Source: Macrosoma leucophasiata (lineage: Eukaryota > Arthropoda > Insecta > Lepidoptera > Hedylidae). Taken from it: 64,000 nt of DNA. Below the pieces are notes generated by a model that made no database searches, was not told where the DNA came from, and saw only the letters and a list, made by a program, of their open reading frames with translations. The stretch is taken from the NCBI GenBank assembly GCA_036365455.1, contig JAWQUS010000004.1, forward strand, positions 5,463,501 to 5,527,500, given 5' to 3'. Both the position numbers and the translations under genes were made by a program. Shown piece after piece: positions 20,443-29,339 of this stretch (its first letter is position 1; each line of letters opens with the position of its first letter).

Positions 20443-20688
20443 TTATTGAATGCCATTAAATATTATGTAAATAGTGCAAAATAAGGGAACGAAATTCAAA
20501 CTTTCAAAACTGCGCCGCCAGTGGTCGAGACGAAATAACACTTTGTCTGGTGTTTTTCTAACACTATTTTTGCACTTAGGTACTATACAATACTTGTAAG
20601 ATGGCTTTTTTGCTTCTTTCATGATTTGTAGAGCAATTAAAATTGAAAATACGTATGAAGTTACACAAAAGTTTAGAGTAAAAAACAC
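20443..20688 (-). pseudogene. THAP-like zinc-finger fragment
   Basis: The minus frame contains MKEAKKPSYKYCIVPKCKNS followed by VRKTPDKVLF. The C-x4-C spacing with YC.VP.C.NS..KTPDK.LF matches the first half of a THAP zinc finger as seen in insect proteins (family knowledge). The likely start is the internal Met at about 20622. The frame continues only about 30 codons with unrelated sequence, and the second half of the C2CH finger and the AVPTIF-type end are not seen. It may be a first exon, a broken THAP gene, or part of a P-type transposon, many of which encode THAP. A perfect palindrome lies just upstream at 20690-20721. Confidence 0.5.
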
Positions 20689-20689
20689 T

Positions 20690-20721
20690 CGACGTGTGTT
20701 GTGACGTCACAACACACGTCG
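20690..20721. promoter_or_regulatory. Perfect 32-bp palindrome centred on TGACGTCA
   Basis: CGACGTGTGTTGTGAC at 20690-20705 is followed directly by its exact reverse complement at 20706-20721. The centre TGACGTCA is the consensus CRE/ATF site. It sits just upstream of the THAP-like frame. A regulatory role is inference; it may instead be joined transposon ends. Confidence 0.6.
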
Positions 20722-20854
20722 TCAAAATGACGGCGTTTGAAGAGCTCAAATTCACTCAATGTTTGAAATTTCACTTTGAAAAATTACTATAATATTTTCA
20801 GGCCTATTTATAAGTTTTCTACGATATATACGAGTGAAATGATTAATTTAAGAC

Positions 20855-21125
20855 AAAAAAAAAATTTCATGAATATTCCCTATTGGTGTTCGTTAGTCTC
20901 TCTAAAACTCGAGAACGGGAAGAAATTGAAGGGAAATAGTAAGAACCACAATTTCACTATTTATTTTTCGCGAGTGAACTTTAGAAATTAAAGAAAAAAC
21001 GGATAGAAAAATTTGACATGGCAGGAATCGAACCTACGACCTCAGGATAACCACAATTTCATTTACAAATAGCCCGTATCTATCAAACCTTTGACACATT
21101 ATTTCATTGTGAGGCAATACGAAGT
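20855..21125 (+). mobile_element. Hel-1 element interrupted by SINE-C
   Basis: GTTCGTTAGTCTCTCTAAAA, CTCGAGAACGGG, GAAATTGAAGGGAAATAG; after the SINE, CAAACCTTTGACACATTATT, GAGGCAATACGAAGTTTGCC and the end GGGTCAGCTAGT at about 21124. Part of the middle (GGCTGGACCGATTTGG region) is deleted. Confidence 0.65.
20957..21048 (-). mobile_element. SINE-C variant with 13-bp target duplication
   Basis: AACCACAATTTCA occurs at 20944-20956 and 21049-21061 around the insert. The insert reads TTTTTCGCGAGTGAACTTTA, AATTTGACATGGCAGGAATC, GAACCTACGACCTCAGG: the variant SINE-C of 6505-6645, cut short inside the tRNA part, as expected for 5' truncation. Confidence 0.88.
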
Positions 21126-21212
21126 TTGCCGGGTCAGCTAGTATGATAAAGACAAATGAAATAACATTTCGGCAGTTCTTTAACGCTGTTAAGATGCTAC
21201 GGGCTCTTTTTT

Positions 21213-21258
21213 ACCGACTTCAAAAAAAGGAGGAGGTTCTCAATTCGTCCGGATCTTT
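21213..21258 (+). repeat. RepP fragment
   Basis: TTACCGACTTCAAAAAAAGG, AGGAGGTTCTCAATTCGTCC; the short dispersed repeat also at 15285-15335 and 56319-56665. Confidence 0.6.
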
Positions 21259-21281
21259 TTTTCTTCTAACTTTACTGTTGG

Positions 21282-21525
21282 TAGATTTCCAGTGTAGGAG
21301 CTCGAGGGCGTAGGCACCACCGCATTACCTAATCATCAATTCAGCACTATCGTACTCCGGTTAGATGGTAATGTATGGGCTCGTAATAACTGTCACAGAG
21401 ATATAACGACTAAGGTCTCAAGGGTGGCAACGCAATTCAACGCATCTGCATTTTGATCTTTGCTTTTTGTGTACTCATCACTTAACATTCATATGAACTG
21501 CATGCTTGTTCGCCACCTTGCCAAA
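21282..21525 (+). mobile_element. SINE-A, old subfamily
   Basis: TACTGTTGGTAGATTTCCAG, GGAGCTCGAGGGCGTAGGC, TTCAGCACTATCGTACTCCG, CTCGTAATAACTGTCACAGA, CTCAAGGGTGGCAACGC, ATGAACTGCATGCTTGTTCG. The TAATAACTGTCACAGAG block is typical of the older type. Confidence 0.88.
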
Positions 21526-21640
21526 ATTACTTCAAAATAGCATGGTAAATATCCAGGCATCAAATAGACCAACAATTAACCTGTAAACCTTTAATAGCCA
21601 TTAACGACCACCTCACGGAATTCAAATTTTAATATCTTTC

Positions 21641-22070
21641 TAGCTGTGCCCGCGACTTCGTCCACGTGAGAAAAAATATGATTGTTTAGTATCTACCCTA
21701 AAGTAGCCTAAGTTACTCTTTATTACATCAGCTATCTGCCAGTGAGTCCCATCGAAATCGGAGACACTCAAATTCTACTTATTTGTATGTAGGTATGTAT
21801 GTATGTATGGATGTATGGAGATAAAAGTAGCCTTAGTTACTCCTTATCACATCAGCTATCGGCCAGTGAAAGTCCCGTCAAAATCGGTCCAGCCGTTCCC
21901 AAGATTAGCCCCGCCAAACAGACAGACAGACAGACAAACAGACAAAAATCCTAAAAAATGTTGTTTTGGTATATAGACCGTGTTACACACGTATGCATTT
22001 AGTAAAAAGCGGTTATTTTTATATTGAAAAACAGACACTCCAATTTTAATTATTTATTTAGAGTATAGAT
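21641..22070 (-). mobile_element. Hel-2 element with an internal duplication
   Basis: In reverse: ATACTCTAAATAAATAATT, AAAATTGGAGTGTCTGTTTT, AACCGCTTTTTACTAAATGC, the GTCTG run, GGACCGATTTTGACGGGAC, and at the left end the reverse of GCGGGCACAGCTAG. The block ATCAGCTATC..GGCCAGTGA occurs twice (about 21725 and 21850) around a GTAT-rich tract (21785-21815). Confidence 0.65.
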
Positions 22071-22169
22071 GCATAGATTTATTATGGAAGGTAATATACA
22101 ACATAAGACCTAAAAATTGAGTGAAAATTTTAAGCGTCTACTTGCTGCACTAATATACGGAAAAAAACA

Positions 22170-22415
22170 CCCTTATTGTATGCTCCCTTGGACCTCTTAA
22201 CATTTTCATTTTCTTATTTTTAGTAATTAATTTTGTCTTTAAGGCGGTAACAGAAATACATAATTTGTGAATATGTTAGCTTTCTAGCTATCACTATTTA
22301 TGAGATACAGCTTGGTGACAGACAGACGGACGTACGGACAGACAAACGGACAGCGGTGGATTAGTAATCCGTAGGGTCCGTTTTTACCTTTTAGGTACGA
22401 AACCCCCTAAAAGAT
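22170..22415 (+). mobile_element. FR element, 3' half
   Basis: GGCGGTAACAGAAATACATA, GTTAGCTTTCTAGCTATCAC, GAGATACAGCTTGGTGACAG, a GACA/GACG tract, GGGTCCGTTTTTACC, TTAGGTACGAAACCC. The 5' half is not recognisable. Confidence 0.6.
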
Positions 22416-22429
22416 AGAACTTTGATACA

Positions 22430-22855
22430 GAATCGCTTAAAAATATTCGATACGATTTTTAAAATTGACATTGCTTTTTTATTTCTGAACCGATTCACAT
22501 GAAACAAACACTAAATGTTAAGTGAAACTTACCACAATATATTATTGAAAACCACAAATCGAATAAGCTGTTTCCGATATTAGTGTGCACAAACACACAG
22601 ACACACAGTTTTTTTTCCGGGATAAAAAGTACCCAGTGTTGTGCGTCAAAGGTTAAAGTTTAATCATACCAGTTTCATTGTAATCGGACCGGTAGTTTTT
22701 CTGTGATGCTTGAACAAACAGACAGACAAACAAAAGTTTTTCTAATCACATATTTGAGTTCGGTATCGATCTAGTAACATCCCCTGGTATTTATTTTTTC
22801 AATATTTTTAATGTACAATATTTACACTTCTACAGTTTTGTTAGAAGTATAGATT
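22430..22855 (+). mobile_element. Helitron-like or related element, type uncertain
   Basis: TTTCTGAACCGATTCACATG, AAACAAACACTAAATGTTAAG, ACCCAGTGTTGTGCG, CAGTTTCATTGTAATCGGACC, AACAGACAGACAAAC, and GAAGTATAGATTA at the end. The wording (gene-free, GACA tract, CCGAT motifs) is like Hel elements but no GCTAGT end is seen. Confidence 0.4.
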
Positions 22856-23067
22856 ACGTTCAACTCAATTGTATAAATAAATGATGTATGCCTTTCAGTC
22901 TGTCTGTGTACAGACATTGTCTTTCCCGAGAACGACGTCCGATACTTAAAGTTAACAAACTAAGGCAACTTTAAATAAATTATATTGTACTGAAGAAGTT
23001 GAGGAACACAAGTAACGCGTTGGAAGTCTATAGAGTGACAAAGTTATGCACTGTGTTATGTTGTAAA

Positions 23068-23416
23068 GCGCGCATGGCCCAGCGGCTGGTGTAGATCGTA
23101 AGCGATCTGCTCGGTTAAGCACTACGGGCGCGGTCGGGTAGTGTGATGGGTGACCGCTAGTGGCAAATTAAATGCGCGTTTCCGTGCTTCGGAGGGCACG
23201 TTAAGCCGTCGGTCCCGGTTGCTATCGATGGATAGCAGTCGTTAAACCTTGTCGGAGGCCTTATGGGTTTGAAAACATCCGACAGTGGGTTGGCCACTAA
23301 CCCACCCACCTCCACCAATCCGCATTGGAGCAGCGTGGTGGAGTAAGCTCCAGGCCTCCCCCCAAAAAGGGGAGAGACTCGTGCCCAGCAGTGGGACGTA
23401 TAATGGGTTGCCATTA
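23068..23416 (+). mobile_element. SINE-5S, complete copy with 12-bp target duplication
   Basis: TTATGTTGTAAA at 23056-23067 is repeated at 23417-23428. The head contains GGTTAAGCACTACGGGCGCG, GTC, then TGATGGGTGACCGC, which lines up with the 5S rRNA internal promoter (GTTAAGCAACGTCGGGCGCG .. GGATGGGTGACCGC, from general knowledge of animal 5S genes). A 5S-derived head followed by an unrelated body (GTGCTTCGGAGGGCACG, GAGCAGCGTGGTGGAG, CCAGCAGTGGGACG) and an ATT-type tail defines a SINE3-type retroposon. Pol III transcription through the 5S-type promoter is inferred. This is the reference copy for the others at 530, 15655, 19530, 54841 and 62750. Confidence 0.88.
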
Positions 23417-23640
23417 TTATGTTGTAAAAACAGTGGGTTTCAAAAAAATTTTTTTTTTTACAAGGAACCAATCAATATTTCTACTTGTATTATTATGTAA
23501 ATGCAAAATGTTTGTTGATGTTCCGAGTCTTATTTAAACCAAAATAACGCAAAAATACAAACAAGTATGTCTATTTAATTTTGGTGGCCGCAAATACTCC
23601 GTCATACTCAACAATAAAAATGTTTCCTGATGGTTTTTTT

Positions 23641-23816
23641 GTTTTTTTTTTTTTATGTAATAGTAGTGGCAAACAAGCATGCAGTTCACATTGATGTTAA
23701 GTGATGACTGCAGCCTATAGACACCCACACAATGACCAGAGGTTAAAATGCAGATGCGCTGCCACTCCTGAGGCATTAGGTGTTATGCCTCTGTGCCGGA
23801 AATTACAAGGCCGTAT
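23641..23816 (-). mobile_element. SINE-A, 3' half
   Basis: Reverse from the T run to GGAAATTACAAGGCCGTA; CAATGACCAGAGGTTAAAATG inside. Cut where the next fragment starts. Confidence 0.88.
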
Positions 23817-24000
23817 GTAACGAAAGTGGCAAACAAGCATGCACTTCAAATTGATGTTAGCCTATAGAAACTCACACTAAAACCAGAGTTCAAAATGCAT
23901 CTGCATTTTGAACTCTGATTTTAGTGTCGCATCTGCGTTGCCTCCCCTGAGACCTTAGTTGATATGTCTCTGTGATATGTTATAACGGGACCGGTGGTTT
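23817..24000 (-). mobile_element. SINE-A, old, carrying a 25-bp hairpin
   Basis: ACGAAAGTGGCAAACAAGC, then an internal inverted duplication at 23875-23926, then CCTCCCCTGAGACC and CTGTGATATGTTATAACGGG. The hairpin pairs 25 bases on each side with one mismatch and a 2-base loop; the sequence is SINE-A itself (ACCAGAGTTCAAAATGCA) copied in reverse next to itself. Confidence 0.8.
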
Positions 24001-25415
24001 CTTATAATAATTATAATGAGCTAGCATATCATCTTCATTTGTCTACATATCGGTGGTCAATAATTGTGCCCAGTGATGCAATACTGATCCATTGTGAGTA
24101 ATATCACTCGCTAAAGACGACATTCACATTCCTTTAATAGGTACGTGCTTACCGCTCACCAAGTCATGCGCGAAAATTTTATTTTTATTTTTAAATAATA
24201 TTAATTATTAATTTAAAATAATATTAATTTAATATATATTTTTTTACTTTAGTAAGGAATCACAAAATTAGCCATATTTAACTATAAGTAACTAAATTCA
24301 CCTCTTCTCTTTGATCTAAGTCGCGCTCTCCCTATATTTTGATCACAGAATTTCACATTAATACTTACGTTAACTCGCGACCGTACTTACAGTATATAAT
24401 TTAAACTCTATATAAATATTCGTGTCCGTGGTAAAATTAGTTCAATCTAAATTTAAACATATTTTGAGAGAAATACTGCTGATCAATACACATCAAATTA
24501 TTTTAAAAGAATCATCTCTGTATAGTTCCAACGTTACCGGTCAATCGCGAGCGGCAAGCGCGATGCAAATGCCGCGTCCATTGTGAGTCGCTAACGACGA
24601 TGTTCATGTTTTCCGCCGTCTGTGTTCGCTGACTGCTGACCGATACATGTCAAGTTATTTAAAAAAGTATTAAGATTAAGACTAAGTAGTACGAGGTGTG
24701 ACGTCTACGACTCCCCTACCAACGCTAGTCTAAAAACAAAGCGATCAATGTAATCCAATGTCAAAAGACAATCAAACACAAGATAAGCTAGGTGAAGCAG
24801 TGTAACAAGCAGTTCGTTTAAATGCGCACAAAAAGTATAACTCTCAAGTGATGGCGGGCCAGCCGCCCGGGAATCCGGCCCGCTCAAAAACGCGGAATGT
24901 AACAATGGTATACTATCGGACCGTTTCATTATTTGTTTTGGTCGATCACTTTTCACGAATTAGAAAGTTTGGTGCTGCTCACAATTATTCGTTTTTGATG
25001 TGTATATTTTCAATGAGTATTCCATCATGTGTATTTCCAGTCATGCGATCATGTGTTTGTTTATGTTTTTTGAAACCTAGCTATATTTAATTTGGGAAAT
25101 AGACGCGACAGAATATAAATTTATTTTTCCGACTACATCATTGGAGAGATTTAAAAAATCGCGATTCCATTTAGCTAAATTATCTAGATTTTTACTAGAA
25201 CAATATATTAGTTTTAGCTTCAAGTGCTTTACCGAGTAAAATAGTTAAAAAATAAGCCTTTATTACTGTTACATATAGTAACATGAACAATTGGGCAATA
25301 TAACATTTTTTTTAATAAATTTATTTTTATATACTGTTTTCACTACTAACTTTTAATTTTTATTATTTTGATTAATTGGTTTTTCTTTCACAGCTTGTCC
25401 TTCGACAAGGGCCTC
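24001..25415. other. Unassigned DNA
   Basis: No gene recognised. CCATTGTGAGT followed by CTCGCTAA.GACGA appears at about 24091 and again at about 24577, hinting at an old duplication. 24850-24890 is GC-rich with GGGCCAGCCGCC/GGAATCCGGCCC self-complementarity. Short frames at 24705-25090 lack any domain. Confidence 0.3.
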
Positions 25416-26342
25416 CTCTAACATCCATATTCTAAGTCGTAATCTCGACCTTAACTCAACCTTACTCAATGGAAATGGTATTCTTAATAATGTTTTATAT
25501 TATTTCGCATTAACACATGCTTGTGAAATATATTTTATTTTAAAGAAAAATGGAAAGAAAAATTTGACTTCAGGCGAGACTCGAACTCGCGGCCTACTGG
25601 GAATCTAGTCCAGCCGCTCTTCCAATTGAGCTACTGAAGTCCTGTCCGATTTGTCAAATCTTTCCTTCACATTTATTGCATTGCTTTATGGTAGCAGCAG
25701 CGCCATCTATTGCCAACTATGCTAGTTAGGCAACCGATATAATAGACTTTGCAGTTTATTGAATATCGTAAAGAAGTCGCTTTTACCCTTAATAAATTAT
25801 TTATTTATTTTCTTTAGTCTATTATATCGGTTGCCTAACTAACATAGTTGGCAATAGATGGCGCTGCTGCTACCATAAAGCAATGCAATAAATGTGAAGG
25901 AAAGATTTGACAAATCGGACAGGACTTCAGTAGCTCAATTGGAAGAGCGGCTGGACTAGATTCCCAGTAGGCCGCGAGTTCGAGTCTCGCCTGAAGTCAA
26001 ATTTTTCTTTCCATTTTTCTTTAAAAGAAAGTGGTATTCTTAGTTGTAACTAATAACGTCAACTGGACATTCTGCCACCGTTTGAGGTAAGAAAGCAATT
26101 ATCAAACTCCAAGGTACCTCACGACCTACTTTGAAGTTTCGATTAGTATTTACATTTACGTCATATTCTTGCGCTCAATAAGTTTTACGTGTCGAAACTG
26201 ACCGCAAAATATAATTAGATACCGATATTTTTCTATAAAAATTGATTTTCAAGACTTTGTGAATTATCTTTAAGGTAATATGTACACATGTGTTACTGTC
26301 AAAATACAACTAAGAATATGGATTTCGAGGCGTTAGAATATA
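25416..26342 (+). repeat. RepR copy, host of the SINE-C inverted dimer
   Basis: Left part 25416-25486 (CTCGACCTTAACTCAACC, TTACTCAATGGAAATGG) and right part 26043-26342 (GTTGTAACTAATAACGTC, GAGGTAAGAAAGCAATTATC, ATTCTTGCGCTCAATAAG, ATATGGATTTCGAGGCG). The reverse complement of 57200-57556 gives the same sequence without the insert. Confidence 0.8.
25487..26031. mobile_element. SINE-C inverted dimer with 211-bp arms
   Basis: Bases 25538-25748 and 25816-26026 are reverse complements without gaps; I count one mismatch in 211. Each arm holds the tail block, the tRNA-like block and part of the leader. The 67-base spacer is 25749-25815. TGGTATTCTTA at 25476-25486 and 26032-26042 is the target duplication, and the paralogous site at 57518-57540 has a single copy. 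So the whole hairpin was inserted in one event. A transcript would fold into a long double-stranded RNA. Confidence 0.92.
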
Positions 26343-26441
26343 GGTGTAAAGCTTTCCATGTTGTCCTATCCTAGGCAGTGCGTGTCCATTCTGGACCAGA
26401 TAGCACCAATTTTAAATTGAGAGCCCTTTGCGATCACCGAT

Positions 26442-26497
26442 CGACGGTAGACTAGTGCCGTGCCATCTAGGCACTAGATGGCCCTAGTCTACCGTCG
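26442..26497. other. Nested hairpin, pre-miRNA-sized
   Basis: Outer stem CGACGGTAGACTAG at 26442-26455 pairs exactly with 26484-26497. Inner stem GCCATCTA at 26462-26469 pairs with 26475-26482 around the loop GGCAC. A 6-base bulge lies on the left and one base on the right. It could be a small-RNA precursor or the core of a fold-back repeat; no copy elsewhere in the window was noticed. Confidence 0.65.
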
Positions 26498-26572
26498 AAG
26501 GCGAGCCGCCTACATAAGCATAATACACAAAAAAAAAACAAATTAATTATTTTTAAAAGAAGTTTGATCATT

Positions 26573-26775
26573 TTTACTGGTGGTAAAGCTCCAGTGACGG
26601 AGCTCGCGAACGTAGGCTCCACCGCTTTACCTAATCTAAACTAAATGGAAGCGTTCAACATTATCGTGTACCGGTTCAGCGGTAGGTAATATACGGTCCT
26701 GCATATTTTCGGCACAAAGACTTCATACCTTAGACCTCACATTGAAATCTTTGGTTTCATGTAGATGTTTATAGG
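26573..26775 (+). mobile_element. SINE-A, old diverged copy
   Basis: TTACTGGTGGTAAAGCTCC, AGTGACGGAGCTCGCG, AACATTATCGTGTACCGG, ACATTGAAATCTTTGGTTTC, TTATAGGATACAGT. The 3' tail is lost. Confidence 0.75.
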
Positions 26776-27012
26776 ATACAGTATTACATTGCATAAAAAA
26801 ATCAACACAAATTTCATAATCTCATACTTAAAAACTCAACCTTATTCTGAAGTTAATCAACAGACGGGTATTAAATGATTCCAAATATTGTAAAATAAAA
26901 TGCTTTTCAATAAATAAGTAACATTAAGTATAATTGTTCATTACCGTCTTTATTTTTCTTAATTAAACGTTGCAAAAGAAACATATCTTTATACAATGAT
27001 GTTTGTCATAAG
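26776..27012. other. Unassigned AT-rich DNA
   Basis: No repeat or gene recognised. Confidence 0.35.
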
Positions 27013-27320
27013 AACCGCGCGCAAAGGTGTACCGCAGGGCAACGTCATATCCCCGCATATTTCCAAGTGTAATTGTGAAACAAAAAAATCAATACCTAGA
27101 AACCAATCAATTCTTCAATGACATCGGAATAAACCCCTTATTAGTTTTTTTCTTATTCGATAATAGGCTCTGTCTCGAAGACACGTGAATTGGTACAATT
27201 TGCTATTGTTCACGCCTTATTTATTCATGGATAGGGTCGGTTTTACCCAATTTTGGATGCACAGCCGTACTGGTATGCGGACGACTTAAAGTATCTTATC
27301 CTGCAATTATATGTGGAATA
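27013..27320 (+). pseudogene. LINE reverse transcriptase, decayed fragment
   Basis: One frame gives ARKGVPQGNVISPHIS (RT motif with GVPQG) from about 27014. About 240 bases later another frame gives YADDLKYL at about 27276. Both are hallmark motifs of a non-LTR reverse transcriptase and normally lie closer together, so the middle has indels or an insert. Stops interrupt the reading. A dead fragment. Confidence 0.55.
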
Positions 27321-27404
27321 ATTCAATTGGACACGGTGACAATTTTCTTAGATACTTGTGGAATCGAAACTTGTTTTGATATTTTTAGTTCATTTAATTT
27401 AACT

Positions 27405-27592
27405 TGTATGTATGGCCCTGTAATTCCGGCACAGAGGCATAACACCTTAGGCCTCAGGAGTGGTAACGCATTTGCATTTTGACCTTGGTCTTTCTGTGGG
27501 TGTCTATAGGCTGCAGTCATCACTTAACATCAATGTGAACTGCAACTGCAAACTTGTTTGCCACTTCCATTGCATAATTAAAAAAAAAAAAA
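27405..27592 (+). mobile_element. SINE-A, 5'-truncated, with A tail
   Basis: TATGGCCCTGTAATTCCGGC, AGGAGTGGTAACGC, GGTGTCTATAGGCTGCAG, a small CAACTG duplication in GAACTGCAACTGCAAAC, then TTCCATTGCATAATTAAAAA. Confidence 0.9.
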
Positions 27593-27599
27593 CTTAACT

Positions 27600-27800
27600 T
27601 TTGTTGTGCAGCGGTGTGGGTGTGTGAGACAACCGTTTGATTCAAAGGGTCGCGGGTTCGATCTCCCCACCGGGACCAATATTTGTATACCAATATAGAA
27701 GATATTTGTTTCGGGTCTGGGTGTTTGTGTATGTTGTATGTGTACAACGGCATCCACGACACAGGTTTTTATAATACCTAATGTGAGTGTGTCTTTTTTT
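27600..27800 (+). mobile_element. SINE-D copy
   Basis: Head GTGCAGCGGTGTGGGTG, GACAACCGTTTGATTC, box B-like GCGGGTTCGATCTCC at about 27650; body ATATTTGTATACC, GGGTCTGGGTGTTTGTGT, ACGACACAGGTTTTTATAAT. The start of the box A region is diverged. Confidence 0.82.
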
Positions 27801-28189
27801 TAACAGGTACCAAAAAAAAACATCTATAGTACCGTCCGCAACACAATGTAAGGTAGGTACTCTCCAAAGATATTTCTTTGATACTCTCAATCAACTCATA
27901 ATAAGTATCTTGAGAAATTAATGTAATTATTGGCTCAAGCGAACACATATCGGGTTGGGTTGTTGTGTGCGCGCGAGTGAGAGAAAAAACGAAAACACAC
28001 GGCGGTGAGTGAGACAGAACAATAAACGTGTTATTACCGTCAGCAAATTGGCGCGTTTATGTAAAATTCACCGCTACGCATCTGCGGATCTTTATATTCG
28101 TTATAATTTGTAGTGGTATTAAGTTTTATGTCAGCCTTTTATATAAATATTAGTAGTTTCTAGAAAATCTTGCTTTCCAAATTATTCAA
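27801..28189. other. Unassigned DNA
   Basis: No gene or repeat recognised. 27955-28030 is richer in CpG (GTGTGCGCGCGAGTGAGAG). Confidence 0.3.
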
Positions 28190-28345
28190 AAGAAGACGAA
28201 GCGCAGGCAGGCCCACCACGAGGTGGACCGACGACCTGGTGAAGGTCGCAGGCAATTGCAGAATGCGGGTGGCCCAGGACTGTTCGTTGTAACAATTTTT
28301 GGGGGAAACCTTTGTCCAGCAGTGGGCGTCTTTTTGCTGAAACGA
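28190..28345 (+). pseudogene. LINE C-terminus (RTE-like) with 3' end
   Basis: Reads RRSRRPTTRWTDDLVKVAG and then RMRVAQDCS, followed by GTCCAGCAGTGGGCGTC. TRWTDDL.KVAG..W..AQDR is the conserved end of an RTE-like LINE widespread in Lepidoptera (recollection of the family). Only the last 50 codons remain. Confidence 0.7.
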
Positions 28346-28426
28346 TGAAATGAAAACATAGATCGTTACAAAATAAATTATTTTGTCTATTATAGACACG
28401 ACTCTTCTGCCCCTTTAAAATTAACT

Positions 28427-28672
28427 AGCTGACCCGGCAAACTTCGTATTGCCTCAGAATGAAATAATGTGTCAAAGGTTTAATAGATACGGACTATTTG
28501 TATGGAATAATAAAATTGTGGTTTTAACTATTTCCCTTCAGTTTCTTCATATTTTTTTACCTTATAAACCTTCCCTGGACTTCCAAAAATCATTCAAAAC
28601 CAAAATTAGCCGAATCGATAAAGATGTTCTCGAGTTTTAGCGAGACTAACGAACAGCAATTGATTTTTATAC
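28427..28672 (-). mobile_element. Hel-1 element, nearly complete
   Basis: Begins ACTAGCTGACCCGGCAAAC, contains TTCGTATTGCCTCAGAATG, GTCAAAGGTTTAATAG, CCTTCCCTGGACTTCC, CTCGAGTTTTAGCGAGACTA, ends AATTGATTTTTATA. The reverse of 35888-36141. Confidence 0.72.
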
Positions 28673-29179
28673 ATATAGTTAAGGTAAAAAGCACTACTCC
28701 CGACACTTAATTAAAAAAAAATCAACTTAACAGAATTAAAAAGCAAGACCTTAAGAGCTTGTAAATTTATTCTATTTTTAACAAAAGCAATTAACACTAA
28801 AGTATCGTTAGCACAAAAACTGATCCATTATATTGATATATTACATTTTATAGACTAATTAACATGACGTGACACGTGTTTTATAATTAATTATGCAAGA
28901 GTGCAAGACACCTGCAGTAGAGTGTTAAGTCGCATTTTGCTAACTGATGTGCATTAGGTATACACTTTAGACAGGCTCCACAGATTATATATTTTGATGA
29001 GCAAAAAAAAAGGTCATACATTCATGAATATACTCGTATTTAAAAAACCGTAACGTTTTCCTTTTAGCGAAAAAATTGGGCACCATAGGCGAAGATTGCT
29101 CAGGGAATGAAGAATCCTTAATCCGTCACTACCTCTACGGTTCATGTAACTCATTATCATCATAATTTTAACCAAACGA
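28673..29179. other. Unassigned AT-rich DNA
   Basis: No gene or repeat recognised. Confidence 0.35.
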
Positions 29180-29322
29180 CCTCCTTTGCTGGTGGTAGAT
29201 CTCCAGTGGCGGAGCTGCACTTTGACGTGGTATTTGTGTAAATGTCTATAGGCTGCAGTCATCACTTAACATCAACGTGAACTGCATGCTTGTTTGCCAC
29301 TTCCATTGCATAAAAAAAATCG
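29180..29322 (+). mobile_element. SINE-A with internal deletion
   Basis: Both ends are present: GCTGGTGGTAGATCTCCAGT and TCTATAGGCTGCAGTCATC .. TTCCATTGCATAAAAAAA. About 150 bases of the middle are missing; the join is at GGAGCTGCACTTTGACG. Confidence 0.88.
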
Positions 29323-29339
29323 GTCCCGGGTCACCCTCA

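Noticed and set aside
23073..23160. A real 5S rRNA gene
   Set aside because: Only the internal control region resembles 5S; the first third and the 3' stem are missing and an unrelated SINE body follows.
24086..24620. Duplicated 40-base block around CCATTGTGAGT
   Set aside because: Similarity is short and gapped; not enough to call a duplication.
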